From contig PCDI01000020.1 in the NCBI GenBank assembly GCA_002778195.1, positions 211,243-275,242 on the forward strand: a stretch of DNA of 64,000 nt. The letters run 5' to 3'. The notes under the pieces were generated by a model. That model searched no databases, was not told the DNA's origin, and saw only the letters and a program-made list of their open reading frames with translations. The stretch is from Raffaelea ambrosiae (Eukaryota; Ascomycota; Sordariomycetes; Ophiostomatales; Ophiostomataceae). Shown here piece after piece: positions 22,913-34,341 of this stretch. The position numbers and the translations under genes were made by a program. Within the stretch, counting starts at the first letter, position 1; every line of letters starts with the position of its first letter.

Positions 22913-24605
22913 TCAAACATAAATATAACAAAACTGCCCGTTGTTTCCACCGAGTTGGTCGAGGAGGCTCGTCAGGGGAATCGGGGGCGCAATGAAACCA
23001 AGATCAACAATGATGTCTTCAGCCTTGGCATGGTCTGCTGTCATATGGTTCATTTGCATCGCCGCCATTCCCGGAACAGCATTTACACGGTTGTCAGGAT
23101 CCTGCATCTGCCAGATCCACCACACGCGGTCGAGCATGCCGTGGTGGAAATAAAAGGCCGGATCGCCTGGGGAGCAGTAAAAGTCCTGGAGACGCCAATA
23201 GCAACGGTCAGTGTCTGTGAGGTCGCTGAAAACGGGATTGGTCAAAACTCACGCCTCCCGGGTCGCCTCCTATCATGTAGTGTCCGGCGTTGTGCAACTA
23301 CAGAAGCAGCGTTATTAGACAGTGCGCATTTTTGTGCACTCTTTGTACACCGGGGCAGAAACCACAGAGGAACTGTATACCCCCCAAGGATGCGGATCGT
23401 TAATCAAGGGCGGTTGCCCCAGATAACGGTTGTAGAAGCTGTCAATGTCCTTGTTGTCGACAATCGTTTTGTAAGTGTAATTGGCTGTTGCGCCAGCAGC
23501 CGAGTACTTGTTCACATCACGACGAAGACATCGCGGGTTTGAGCCGAGCCCGTCAGATTGTGGGTTCTTCGGCACGTCGTTCACAACCGGTGATTTGGGA
23601 CCGAGGCTGACGACCATACTGTTTCCCGGAGAGGGGAAGTGTTAGTCTCTGCCCTGGTGAGGATACTGGGAGCAGGGACGGTAAGTACTCCTTGAATGGA
23701 CCTTCTGTCACACAGCCTCCGCCGCCTGCGGACGGGATCTTGTCATAGGGCTTTTTGAACGGCTGTGAAATTCCAGGATATGTGCTTGGCAGCCCATTTC
23801 CGCCCATGCTGGACGCATTCCCGTTGAACATGGCCGAGTGAATGGGATCGGCTGCATAACGATCGTAGTTCATGTACTGGAATTTGGTCAGCCTCGGCAT
23901 TCCTGGAAATATTCAGGCATTCACGGGATTGAACTACTGGTTGGTAGCCTTTGTAGCCGCATTCTTCGCGTAGAGCCTTTTCGTAGGCCCATATGAAGTA
24001 TCTGTGGCTCGCAAAGAGGTGTTGCTTAAGAACACTCGTTATTATGTAATTGAGTCGCCTGGAGATGAAGGAAACCAAGCATACTGGGTCATGCAGCATC
24101 ATTGCCTGGGTCATGTGGAACGCGACAAAGTCATCAAACCGTCCCAAGACTCCAGGAAACTGGTCTTTGGGAGCCTTGGGGGGCTTTTTCTGGAGACAGA
24201 GGACGGCAGTGACGTAGTCTTCTCTTTCTGCAACTGAGAGATCACTCCTGTTCCGAGCAGGTAGGATTAGCTTTTGAATATTTTGTGTTTGATTTTCAGT
24301 GACTCTCTCCAGTTGACCAAGTTTCAAGCCTACCATTCGCTTCGTATCACGGCGTTTTCCATCGTACAATTATTCGAGACTCCTTTTTTCTGCATCCACT
24401 CTTGGACCTTCGGCATTGCATCCGCCTCTAACTTGTCCACGACATCCAGTGGGAATAACCCATTGCGTATACTGAGTTCTACATTAGCAAGTCGAGGCGC
24501 GTTGGAAACACTGGCTAGCAAAACTCACGGTTTCATCAGCCCAGCGCATGTTGGGGCGCAAAGAAAAGCAAACACAAATAGTAGATAGACAGTCATGTCG
24601 GTCAT
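22913..24605 (-). CDS. secreted short tyrosinase (type-3 copper oxidase)
   Basis: Eight exons: 24529..24605, 24334..24471, 24085..24247, 23938..24024, 23689..23876, 23381..23618, 23253..23297 and 22913..23185. The result is 402 residues. A signal peptide is visible (YLLFVFAFLCAPTCAG). The CuA ligands are His116, His124 and His133 (LHDP...ASHRYF, an HX8H pair). The CuB ligands are His299 and His303 (LHNAGHYMIGG) and His326 (FYFHHGMLDRVWW). The protein ends at GGNNGQFCYIYV, soon after the core, so it has no C-terminal lid domain. It oxidises phenols to quinones or a related substrate outside the cell. A nearby in-frame ATG at 24596 is an alternative start. All introns are 57-86 nt with good donors. 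Confidence 0.92.
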
Positions 24606-25651
24606 GGGTGTATTTCCAGTGGTTCTTATCGAATGCCAAGTCGAGATATGGAGGTTGGATGTTGCCCAAAAGTGCAAACTGTGGGACATGGCTATTTACA
24701 TGGTTATCGAACAGTTGCTAAATTAGCCAGACTCAAGGAAACGCACCCCATAGACAAGTGCCGTTGCAGAAAAGCAGTCACGTTTGTGGCAAAGCTTGAT
24801 CAAAAGTAATCATTTGACCAAACTGGGCATGTTGTCTCCGAGAGGAGGCTAGTTGATATCGATCAATCAGCAATAACGTTCCTAAAGGAAAGAAAAACAA
24901 AAACAAAAACAAGAAAACAGGGTGCGCTCATGGATCCTGCTCCGATGCAAGAATTGCGCGGCATGCTCTAGCTCAGCCTATAACCAGGCCCAAACATAAT
25001 CCATGCTCGGGAAAAGGCCAAATACAAGCCCAGTGTGCTGTTCTGGAACCTGGGTTTCGCTTCGGCTCTCGGTGCACAGAAAGCTTCGCACGGAGCTCAT
25101 TTGGACACCCATTTGGACAGGCTTCTTCCGGAACCAATCACGACGCACGGAAATGTATAACTGCGTCTTGCCATTGTTCCTCGACTTCAAATTGGCTGGC
25201 AATTGAAAATCAAATTCTCTACACCCGCAATTCATACCTTGCCGGCGGCTGAATGAGATGTTCTATTACCCATCCACCTCCTGTGACTGGCTAGGCCGTT
25301 CGATGCCACGACGAAGTCCTGTCATTTCCATTGATGGGCTCGGGTCTTTGCCAATTGCTAGTGGCAATAAAGAACACAAAAGCAGTTTCTTGATTGTTTG
25401 TTCAGGATGGGCTCATATCTATGGAAATGGCAAGGCGGTAGGATAGGTGGACAGATAAGGCCTGAACCATTACCTTTCCGTGGTTTGTTTTGTCTGTTTG
25501 CGTTCTGGATTGCCACCCGTTAACTACTGCCATCTCTCCGCCCTTTCTCTTGACACTGGAAACGCCTCGTGAGAGACCACAGGCGCTGTTGATGTGTCTC
25601 TGAGCGTTTCCTTGCAGCCCTCTGCTCGATTTCGTTCTCCAGAATACCGAT
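24606..25651. other. intergenic
   Basis: Region between divergently transcribed genes; must contain both promoters. An A-rich stretch lies at 24885-24920. No gene recognised. Confidence 0.6.
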
Positions 25652-26317
25652 ATGAGAGTGGACGTTCCCTGTCTGGTGGCCTGGGCAGCCATATGCACCA
25701 TGGCCGGCCCGGCTTTGGGAAAGGCCCGAAATCTCGGCTTCCTCCCAGCCAACGCCACGGCCAGTGCTGTCAATGGGACAGGGGTTTTGGCTTCAGCCAA
25801 TGCTACGACTACGGGCTTTCTGTCCACGGCCACCAGCATTCTGACGACAACTGTGACAGCCATCTCCCGCCCGCCCGGAACACTGCTGTCACTCATCACG
25901 ATGATCACCACGCGCAGCGTGACATCCTACATACCTGGCCCCGTTACCGCCTATCCAGCCACGGTGACAGAAACAATCATTTCCACGGGAACATTCGAGC
26001 ATCGACGGACAAATTCGGACGGGAAAAGCTCTACGTTGCATGGGCAATCGACTGCTACATGGCAGGTCACTCTCACAGTCACGGACCCGAACCCCCCTCC
26101 ACCCGATACGTCCGATTTCACCTTTCCGTATCCTTTTTTTACCGGCGACCCAACCGACTCAGACGCCGGGTCAGCTACGGAGACAGCTACTGGGACAGAC
26201 GATGGGTCCGGGAATGTGACTCCGCCACCGCCAACAACGGCGGCAACAGCTACACCGGCGACAACTGCTCTTCCTTCCACCCCGCCATCAGGCAATACAC
26301 TCAAAGCATGGTTCTGA
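25652..26317 (+). CDS. secreted Ser/Thr-rich protein, hypothetical
   Basis: Single exon of 221 residues. The N-terminus is a signal peptide (MRVDVPCLVAWAAICTMAG) with likely cleavage after PALGKA. The rest is dominated by Thr, Ser, Pro and Ala with several N-glycosylation sequons (NAT, NGT). A Pro run with TPPPPTTAATATPATTA sits near the C-terminus. There is only one Cys, in the signal peptide, so no disulfide fold is expected. This looks like a heavily O-glycosylated wall or matrix protein. No GPI-type hydrophobic tail is seen. No family recognised. Confidence 0.7.
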   Translation: MRVDVPCLVAWAAICTMAGPALGKARNLGFLPANATASAVNGTGVLASANATTTGFLSTATSILTTTVTAISRPPGTLLSLITMITTRSVTSYIPGPVTAYPATVTETIISTGTFEHRRTNSDGKSSTLHGQSTATWQVTLTVTDPNPPPPDTSDFTFPYPFFTGDPTDSDAGSATETATGTDDGSGNVTPPPPTTAATATPATTALPSTPPSGNTLKAWF

Positions 26318-26513
26318 AAGAGTCTTGTAGATTGTGGCTTGCCGGTGTAGGCATTGGCTGCACGAGGACAGGTTGATGGGTGGCAGGTAGAGCTGTGAGA
26401 AAGAGCCGCCCTGCTTTTAGGGGCAATTTGCAAATTAAAATTAGTTATCTCTTTGTGGCTGAATTGTCGAACGTTGATGTTTTGTTTTCTTTTCTCGAGA
26501 GGTATCTACATTT

Positions 26514-28285
26514 TCAGGTTTGCAATTGTACGGTTGGTGTTTGTTGGCGACCTGTTGCTGCTCCAGCCAGCTCGGACTCTTCTTTGTCTAGAACTTCCAG
26601 CACTTTTTGCGGCACCTGCTGCTCGAGGCGGGCCAGCTGAATTTCGTCTGCTTCTTTCTCGTATCCTTTGTCCCGGAACGCATTTTCCAGTTCCATGCAG
26701 AGCGCGAGCCACATGTTCTTATCGAGATGCGACGCCGCGAGAAACGTGCGTCTGCCCTGCTCGGCTGCAGCATAGTCGCCCATGCAGAGAGGAATCAGCG
26801 CCATCAGAGCGTAGCAGCGTTCAAAGGAGGCCCCCGTGCTTCGTGTCCGTTTATTCGGCCTGCAGCTGGCGTTTCCGGTACTGGGATTCTGTGCTTTTTG
26901 TTGGACCTCTTCTATTTTCGCCAAAGCATCAAGCCGCGCCAGGAGTGCCTGGACACGTCTGAGCATTTCCTTGTTGATGTTTCGCTTGTAGAGCCACCGC
27001 GTGTAGAGCGCCTCAATCTCCTTGGCCACGGGGAGCAGGTTGTCCTGGCCATAGACCTGTGCTGCTGCCGCAGCAAAGGCCAGAAGATCGTTCAGGTAGC
27101 TGTCCACGGCCTCCAGCGTGGGCGGGACGATGTACAGGAAGGACCGCCTGAGCGAGAGGGTCACGGCGTCGTCACCGCCCCGAAGAGCTTTGAACATGTT
27201 GATCCACACATTGCCCGAGCCCTCCACATAGTGGCGCATTTGACCCGGGGCACGCTCTGCCAACGAGCGCATGGCGTGGGCCGCTGGGGCTAGTGGGTGG
27301 TTGCGTGGCAGACGTGCAGACGCCACGTTCTGCACATGGCGCAGAAATACAACCAGGATGTCGAGATGGCCGGCATCCAACAGCATCTGCGGTATCTGCA
27401 CGCAGGACACCCACAGACACTCGACGTGGTCGGCCACGAGCACGTCCTCGAGGCGCATGAAGCCATACCGCAGCAGCCGGCCGCCGCCTGCAGCGTCGCC
27501 GCGTCGGAAATGCTCGATGGCGCCGCGGAAGTCCTGGTTGATCCAGCCCAGAGAGGCCTCGCTGCCGCCAAGACATTCAAATTTGTTGTTCGTCTTCCAG
27601 CGACCGTCCACGGCCCAGCCATACAGGTACTTCTCCCACGAGCTCAAGGCTTTCTGAATATCATAGGCATCGCTGTTCACATAGGGAAGAGGCCTGTGCG
27701 TTTTCAAAGCGGCCAGGTCGTTGGAGGTGTGCTGTGCTAATGGTGTTATGGCCTGCTCTTCGTCCCCGTGCAGAATCAAGCCTGGATAGGATGCCCCTTT
27801 GCGAGCGCCCCGGCGGGACCGGTTGTACTTTTGCCACTGCCATTTGATAAATCGCTGCTTGTACATGCGGGGACTAACACGGACGGGGCTCGGTTAGCTT
27901 TTGGAGGCACAGTCGTCTTTTAGTCTGATAGCGATCTTCGGCGGCAAGGCCCTGTTCATCGAGGGCGGCATCCAGACAGAGACAACGAGGACGTGGAGAG
28001 ACTCGATACTCACGTAGCTCTGAAGCCGTGCAGGGCAGTCATGATCCTGGCCACATCTTGGACCCGGATATTGTCTACCATGTACAGGCCATAAATGATG
28101 GACTTTTTGGCCTCCCATTCAGCGGCTGTGGTCGGGACCTGGGCATCTGGCAGGCTTGGCCGGCTACCTGGAAACGACTCATCAAGTCTCGTACTCCCAG
28201 CCGACGGGCCCAGCGGTGCATCCCTGCTATGCACGGTACTTGTCGCGGCTGTTGCAGAAGGCCCTTGGGGGTGCATGCCAGACAT
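26514..28285 (-). CDS. Clr5-domain protein (fungal regulator-like)
   Basis: Two exons, 28014..28285 and 26514..27873, with a 140-nt intron starting GTGAGT, give 543 residues. The Clr5 domain is split by the intron: EWEAKKSIIYGLYMVDN, then ALHGFRATPRMYKQRFIKW, with a basic KYNRSRRGARKG tail, at about residues 55-125. This domain is common at the N-terminus of filamentous-fungal regulators and large TPR/ankyrin proteins. The long C-terminal part is largely helical, with VLDKEESELAGAATGRQQ at the end, and shows no motif I recognise. An upstream in-frame GTG exists, but the first ATG is at 28285. A further upstream exon cannot be excluded. Confidence 0.8.
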
Positions 28286-28561
28286 GTTTAGGGGGGAATC
28301 TGCCAGGAACTCCAAAGAATCGCAGTCGAATGGCACATGGGCCGCGGGGACGTTCACAAAGACCAGGACTACAGACAGCCTGGGCTAGCTTGGAAAATCG
28401 ATCAGTTGGCGGTTTTATTTCTTTTCACAAAGACCGTGCAGCGGGCTGGCAGCATTGTGCTCTGGGCGGGTTTCAATGCGACACTACGCCGGCGGACGGC
28501 TATTAATAAAAAGAGGCAAATGATATGGGACCAAAATCTGACGCTGGCGCCAGCAGGAAGA

Positions 28562-28607
<46 letters not shown>

Positions 28608-28905
28608 CCGTCTTAGTCTGACTCTGGACTGCTGACAGGAGTGAGTAAGATTGGAAACGTAGACTATGCTATGCGTATGTAGACATAACATCAGACTGAC
28701 CAAGCCCACGCCATCTTGAAAGACACCAATGCAGGATTAAAGCCCCCCATTTAGTTATGATCTCTTGGTATCAGACCCAGCTCACCAGCACACTTGAATG
28801 AGAGTCAGCCCTGCATCCCGCATCCAGCGTCGCTGTGCAAGGCTCCGCAGTATTGCAGGACTGCCAAAGTACTATGTAGATGGCGCCCCTGGCCCTTGGA
28901 AATGC
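28286..28905. other. intergenic with 40-A tract
   Basis: Promoter of the Clr5-domain gene and 3' region of the next secreted-protein gene. It contains a homopolymeric A tract at 28567-28606. No gene recognised. Confidence 0.6.
28567..28606 (+). repeat. poly(A) tract, 40 nt
   Basis: Forty consecutive A. I looked for a flanking direct repeat like that at 3162-3231 and did not find one, so its origin (slippage or retroposition) is open. Confidence 0.85.
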
Positions 28906-29553
28906 TTAGGCCGCGGCGCTGATTTCGGTCGGGACCATGGTGAAGCTGCCGGTGACATTGTAAGGCACGGACGCAAAGGAAGTGTAGTTCCACCACGCCG
29001 TTCTGTGTCTGGTCAGCAACAGCAACAGCAACAAGGCGTGTAAGATACCAGCAATCTCGGGGCCACTCACTCCGGATTGTTCAAGTCGTCAAAGCGGTAG
29101 CTGACATCGACATGCGCATACGTCGGCTGGTCGCTGGAGTCGGGCGTGTCGAGTTTTGCCACCACCCATCGCCGGTTGGAGGTTTGGTTGTACAGCTCGC
29201 ACAGCGAATAGGGGGTCCCGATGCCGTGGCCCTCGCAATAAGCTGACATCGACGGCACCGGGTTGTTGCCGGCCAGATCGGGGCCGGTCACGTTGAAACC
29301 TTAATGAATATCAGTGTTAGTTGCCGGGGTGGCTGCGGGCTGACGCCGCTCAAGATCCGAAGGGCTAGTGCTAACCAAAGGTGCAGTTGCTGTTTGCCTG
29401 GCCGCCGCAAGTCGACGTCCAGTGGGTGACTGTCCAGTGGTAGTCGGACGCGGACGCCTCGGCAAGCCGGGCCAGGGAAGCGGTCTTGGCAGGGGCAGCA
29501 GCAACAGAGGCAGCGGCTGCCATGGCGCCAGCGAGATAGGTGATGATGGCCAT
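28906..29553 (-). CDS. small secreted protein with four cysteines (effector-like)
   Basis: Three exons, 29376..29553, 29071..29299 and 28906..29002, give 167 residues; introns are 76 and 68 nt. The signal peptide is MAIITYLAGAMAAAASVAAA. The mature part has four Cys: two in STCGGQANSNCTFG and two in SAYCEGHG and YSLCELYN. It carries several N-glycosylation sequons (NCT, NVT, NQT, NYT). It ends VPYNVTGSFTMVPTEISAAA. Trp-rich segments (DYHWTVTHWTSTC, ETAWWNYTSF) suggest a compact beta-sheet fold. No family recognised. The splice joins keep the frame and the Cys spacing. Confidence 0.8.
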
Positions 29554-30574
29554 TTGCGGTTGCTTGTATGGCTTATGGGCTGTAACTAGAGCTGAGTGGA
29601 CATAGTGTCTGGAGTTTCTCGGGTCTCTTGAGTCTGCGAACGGGTCGTTATATGTAGCTTCGACCTGGGCAGAACAGCGTGTTTGGTTTCCATAGTTGTT
29701 TTCCGTGTTTGGTTTTGATCTTCGTATTCTCGTTGCTCGCACGACAACTATGGCGGGAGTATTGGCAAGTATTGAAACACAGGTGCTGCCAGTCCTGTTT
29801 TTTTCGGTCGACAAAAGGCCCCGACGCATGTTGTTGGGCGGTGCCGCCCCTGACTAGCGCCGATCTTAATATGGCAACCCCGTACCTGGCGATGCAGAAA
29901 AACAAGACCGCCGTTTGAGACCGCGTGCGGGACCCCGTCGCCTCAGGGATGTCGTAAGATGCATAGTATTCGTGCAGTGCACTCGTAGCCGCCGACGGAA
30001 GAAGGATTGCCAGTTGCCCGGCTGCCGCAGCTCTCGACCAGGAAGCATCGTGGAATACGAGGACGGCTCCTGTGGCCCGTGTCTTCCGCAAACACGACCC
30101 CCATGCATGCTGCAGACTGCGGAGGGCCTGGAAGTGCTCGTATTAACTAATAGCTAGCTAACTACTGACCCTCACCCTGTTGCCAAGGATCGAGTCTGTT
30201 CGTAGGAAGAACACTGCGTCGCGCTGGTGCCAGCAAGCTGCGCCGCAGCCGCAAGCCGGACAGGGACTGTTTGTCTGTCTCTGGACGGGGCCTGTCCTCT
30301 CTGGCCGTCTGTCGGCAGAGAGCTGCTAACATGCATGACCTGGACCTGGCACAGGCCATGGCGCGCGTGGCCTAGACAGTGCGGTTCTGCTGCGCGTTTT
30401 GCTTGCAGATCCATCTTTGCGTTTTGGGCCTGCAACCTTGGCTCTGCGCAGGTTGGGACGCCCCACTTTAAATCGACAACCTTACTTACGCCTAAAGGCG
30501 CGGCCATACAAGCTCGTCAATTTTTCGAGCTGCTGGACAAAACAGCTGCCATCGTCTGGCGCTCGCACTTCACA
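29554..30574. other. intergenic, divergent promoter region
   Basis: About 1 kb between divergent genes. Several open frames occur on both strands, but none has an ATG start with family features. Both promoters lie here. Confidence 0.6.
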
Positions 30575-32962
30575 ATGACCGGCACGCCCCTGCGCCTGCG
30601 CCTCACCGTACAGCGCAACGGCCTCCCCGACGCGAGGATCGTCTTTGTTTTGACGGTGAACGAGGACGCCACCATATACAAGTTTCTCGAGCAGGTCAAC
30701 GACACAATCCCTCTGGAGAGCGCCGACTGGGGCCTGGACGACTACGTGGTCGAGCTGCCGTCCCCGAGCGGCACCAGCTTCGAATGCCTGCACTACCAGC
30801 CTGTCGCACACCTTTTGGAGAAAGACGAAGAAGTCTTGTGAGTTTCTCGCCTGTCCGTGCCGGTGTGTGTGTGTGTGTGTGTGTACCGGCGATCTACTGC
30901 TAACTGGCTGTGGTTGTCTTGTAGGATCCGGCCATTGTCCTCGGACGAGCTGAAGAAGAGGAGGATCAGCGGGCGACACCAGATTTCGAACGATGGAAAG
31001 CATCTCGTTGATGGTGTGCCGTTTGGCCGCCCACGACTGAGGCGGCCCCAGTACCGGCCCCCGGTTCACATCTCGCCGCGGAAAAGACGAAGGATCGGTT
31101 ATTCCGACGAAGCAAACGACGACCTCGACACGCTAGACACGAGCAGTGGCCTGTATTCAACGCCGCATGACTTGGTGGTTGGCCGCGCCATTGATGACGA
31201 AGAGTTCTCCGGCGACGACAACGACTACCAGGAGGAGGCATCGGACGACAGCTCCGAGCTCGATTCCGATATTGACGCGGACGAGCTGCAGCTCTTGCAA
31301 GAAGAGGCGCTCAGCCCGAGCAGGCAAAAGCTGCTGGAATACCCCTGCGACCGTGGCCGTGCCGTGTCGAGGGGAACCCGGGAGGAGGACAGTGCTTTGG
31401 CGAGACGACGAGGGAGCTCCGTTCGTTCGGTCCGCTTCCGTGCCCTCAACACGCCCGGGGCGGGCAGCAACGCCTTGGAGCCAGGGTCGGACTCGTCGTC
31501 GTCGCAGGAGGAGGATGACCACGCCCCAGAGGCTGCAACAGACAGTGCCGACAGCCTCAGCAGTTACTACAGCGTGGACAGCGACACTGCGCCCAAAAGC
31601 GAGCCAAGCGGCCCAGTGCCCAGCGACAGTCTGGACGATACGACAAAGGAGAAAGGCGACGATTCAGGGCCAGGAGGAAAGGGAGGTGCTGTCTCGGCCC
31701 CGGCCATGGCGGTAGTTCCTGTTGTGCAGAAACAAGAGGGCAAGATGAGGACAAAGAAACGCAATGCGCGGAGGCGTGCAAAACGTGCCATGGAAAGAAG
31801 ATCAAAGGAAGAAGGCGGAGCAGTCGTGGCAGGCCACAATACCAGCTTGGACACTACAGCGGCGAGCTCTGCACACGTACCAACGCCAGACAACGATGCC
31901 GCCGGCGGCTGTGAGACACCCGCGGCCGGTTCGGGATCGAACGATGCCCCAGACAGCTCTCCCATCACCACGGATTCCCCTACTGGAAGACGACTGAGGC
32001 TGGACATTGGCGCCGGGCGGCGTTTGCTCTTTGGCGCCCTGGGCATACGAAACCCACGTGCAAAGACGGTCCAGGAAGACAAGAACAAGAGCCAGACCCA
32101 GACTTCAAAGGCTGCGGAGTCGGAGCAGGCATCAGCACAACAACTGGAACCAGAACCAAAGCCAGAACAAGAACCAGCTACCAATGGTGCGACTTCTGGG
32201 AAGTCGGATGCTTCACAAGATGGTAGCCAAAACCAGCAGCAGCAGGAGGCAGAAGGCGATGATAGCATCATTGATGAGTCGTGGAGAGAGCGGATCTCTT
32301 ACCGAGCAGTCGAATGCGCCGGCCACGATACCGGTCTGAGCGAGCCGCCGTTTCCCTTTGTCCAGCGATGGGCGGACCGGGCAGAGGGCCAGGAGGACGC
32401 AACGCCTATTGGCAGCAGGAAGAGAAAGGCCAGCAGCGACCGCCCAGAGTCCGTCGAGCCTGTGGTGTCACGAGACGAAGAAGACTCTACTGCTGCCGAT
32501 GGACACCTGCACACAAACGGCCACCACCACCATCGTTTTGTCCAGCCGGACCTGCCAGCTTTGCCGCAAGACATCTCGTCTCTGCCTACGCTGGCCCCTG
32601 GCGACGCCGCTCCGGGCATGGTGATTACCTGGAAGACATGGACACTGTCGTCCAAGACGAGCTGGCAGCCGCAGGTGATCGACCTGACGGCGCTGGTCGA
32701 CGAGGTTCGCGACGATGGTGCCGAGCTCCGGCTGACGCTGGCACAGCGCGACCAGGACTACGACAAGTCGGAGAAGGTCTATGACGAGGAGACAGGCGAG
32801 CGCGTGTACGGTCGATTTGAGGCGCCAGAAATGGACGACCCGGCGGCAGAGCATGAGCACGACGACGGAGCCTGCCGGGTCATACCCTTCTCCGACCTAT
32901 TGGAGCCGCGGGTTGTCCGGCAGAGCTGGGACCCAGACGCAGCCATGCCAATAAAACAGTAA
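30575..32962 (+). CDS. coilin-like nuclear protein
   Basis: Two exons, 30575..30837 and 30925..32962, with an 87-nt intron containing a (GT)n run, give 766 residues. Residues 4-95 or so look like a ubiquitin-like self-association domain (LRLRLTVQRNG, then HLLEKDEEVLIRPL across the splice site). A conserved basic block follows (RPPVHISPRKRRR). A long acidic, Ser/Gln-rich disordered middle runs to about residue 640. The last ~115 residues read like a Tudor-type domain (PGMVITWKTWTLSS, then IPFSDLLEPRVV). This N-to-C order matches coilin, the Cajal-body scaffold. Sequence identity is low and the call is an inference from architecture; the gene itself is firm. Confidence 0.85.
30865..30885 (+). 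repeat. (GT)n microsatellite in intron
   Basis: About ten GT dinucleotides in the single intron of the coilin-like gene, close downstream of the donor site. Confidence 0.85.
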
Positions 32963-33786
32963 TAGTTGGCGATTCAAGCCGCATCTCGTTACAGCAGCAA
33001 CCCAAGTCAGGGGTGTGGCCACTAGAAAGAGCACAATATTGAGAGCAGCTACTTGGTGGCATCCTGTGGCATTTGTGGCATCTGGTGACAACTCTTGGGA
33101 CAAGCAGCCCCCCAGCCAAGACATACATTCTTGGTCGAGACAAAGGAGCGGTGTCGGTAGTTTTGACCTGTGCGCTTGGTTTACTGGCAGGGAATTGTCT
33201 GTTCGAATTATCCTGCTGACTGGCTGCTGAGAGGGATTTTTTTTTTTTTTGCCCTTCTGTTTCGTCGGTAGGCTTTGCGGACAACTTGACTGGTTCGAAA
33301 TTCCCGGTTGGGGCACATCTGCACGTTGGCTGCAGCTGCAGCTTAGCTGCATAACTATCCTCCTGTCTTTTCCTTTTCCTTTTTTTTTCTCGGCCACCCT
33401 CCCATCCTCCTTCGTGTCTTGCTCGCGGGAGGAAAAAAAAAGGACGGGAAGCCAGCCACACACACGCACACTTTTGCCTGGCTGTGACTGTGCGCACCCA
33501 CCTGTTCGCTGTCACTTTTCCGAACTTTCTCATGATAGCATGATGCAGCAATAGCTAGTTAAGCTATATAGCTAATCGATCCGTACCAGCCGTAGACAAA
33601 CCGACCCTCTTCCTCTCTTGCTTCCTTTGAATTGTCCGCCTTGTCTTGCTTCAGCTTGACTGTTGTAAATATTAGCTCTCTCTCACACACACACTCGTTA
33701 CCTTTACGAACACGCAATTTGCGACCGTTTTTCATTGCTCTATACATTTTCCTGTCTGGAAAAAATCCGGCGTCTTCGCATTCGCC
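32963..33786. other. intergenic
   Basis: Between two plus-strand genes. It contains T runs near 33238 and 33380 and a (CA)n patch near 33685. No gene recognised. The last 200 bases are the promoter and pyrimidine-rich leader of the next gene. Confidence 0.6.
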
Positions 33787-34341
33787 ATGCGACTACCGGC
33801 AGTTTTTGCGACCCTGTCCCTTTTATGCGCCGCCCAGTCCTGCGTGTCCCTGGCCGAGGCAGACGCTTTCGTAGGACAAGCAGCGCTGCAACAACAACAG
33901 CAACAACAACAACAGCTGCCTTCCACGGCGTCCGAGACAACTGCGGCCCCGGCCTCAAGCAGCAGCGATTCGCTGCTCTACGCCCGTCCCGAGCCGTTTT
34001 CTACGCTGGTGGCCATCGCACCCAGAAAAACCGACGATGCTGCAGCAGCTGCCGCCATAATCGACGGCGACACTTCTTATTCGGATTCGGTGGCGGCCCC
34101 AGCAATAACAGAGGCACCTACGTCCAGCGACAGCATCGGCGACCTGGAGATCAACATCGTCCAGACAACATACTACTCGTGCGTGACGATCGGGACGTAT
34201 TCGCACTGCGGCTGGCACGAGCCAGTGATTGACACCCGCACATCGTCAGCCAGCAAACCACCGAGCTTGCATCTTGGTCTCTGGGCGGCCTGGACCGTCT
34301 TTGTCGCCGTGTTCATGGGTGTTGCTGCGTTGGGAAGATGA
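33787..34341 (+). CDS. secreted/GPI-anchor-like surface protein, hypothetical
   Basis: Single exon of 184 residues from ATG in TTCGCCATGC. The signal peptide is MRLPAVFATLSLLCAAQSCVSL. A nine-residue polyQ run follows, then a Ser/Ala-rich region. A conserved-looking motif lies at about residues 125-145: QTTYYSCVTIGTYSHCGWHE with two Cys. The C-terminus ends in a hydrophobic stretch, LGLWAAWTVFVAVFMGVAAL, which could be a GPI signal or a membrane anchor. A cell-surface location is inferred. No enzymatic domain. Confidence 0.72.
   Translation: MRLPAVFATLSLLCAAQSCVSLAEADAFVGQAALQQQQQQQQQLPSTASETTAAPASSSSDSLLYARPEPFSTLVAIAPRKTDDAAAAAAIIDGDTSYSDSVAAPAITEAPTSSDSIGDLEINIVQTTYYSCVTIGTYSHCGWHEPVIDTRTSSASKPPSLHLGLWAAWTVFVAVFMGVAALGR

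Noticed and set aside
31567..32271. Antisense frame of 234 codons inside the coilin-like gene
   Set aside because: Shadow of the low-complexity acidic region, rich in Ser/Leu, no family features.
33285..33310. GGTTCGAAATTCC resembling a tRNA T-loop
   Set aside because: No acceptor stem, anticodon arm or A-box at the right distance.
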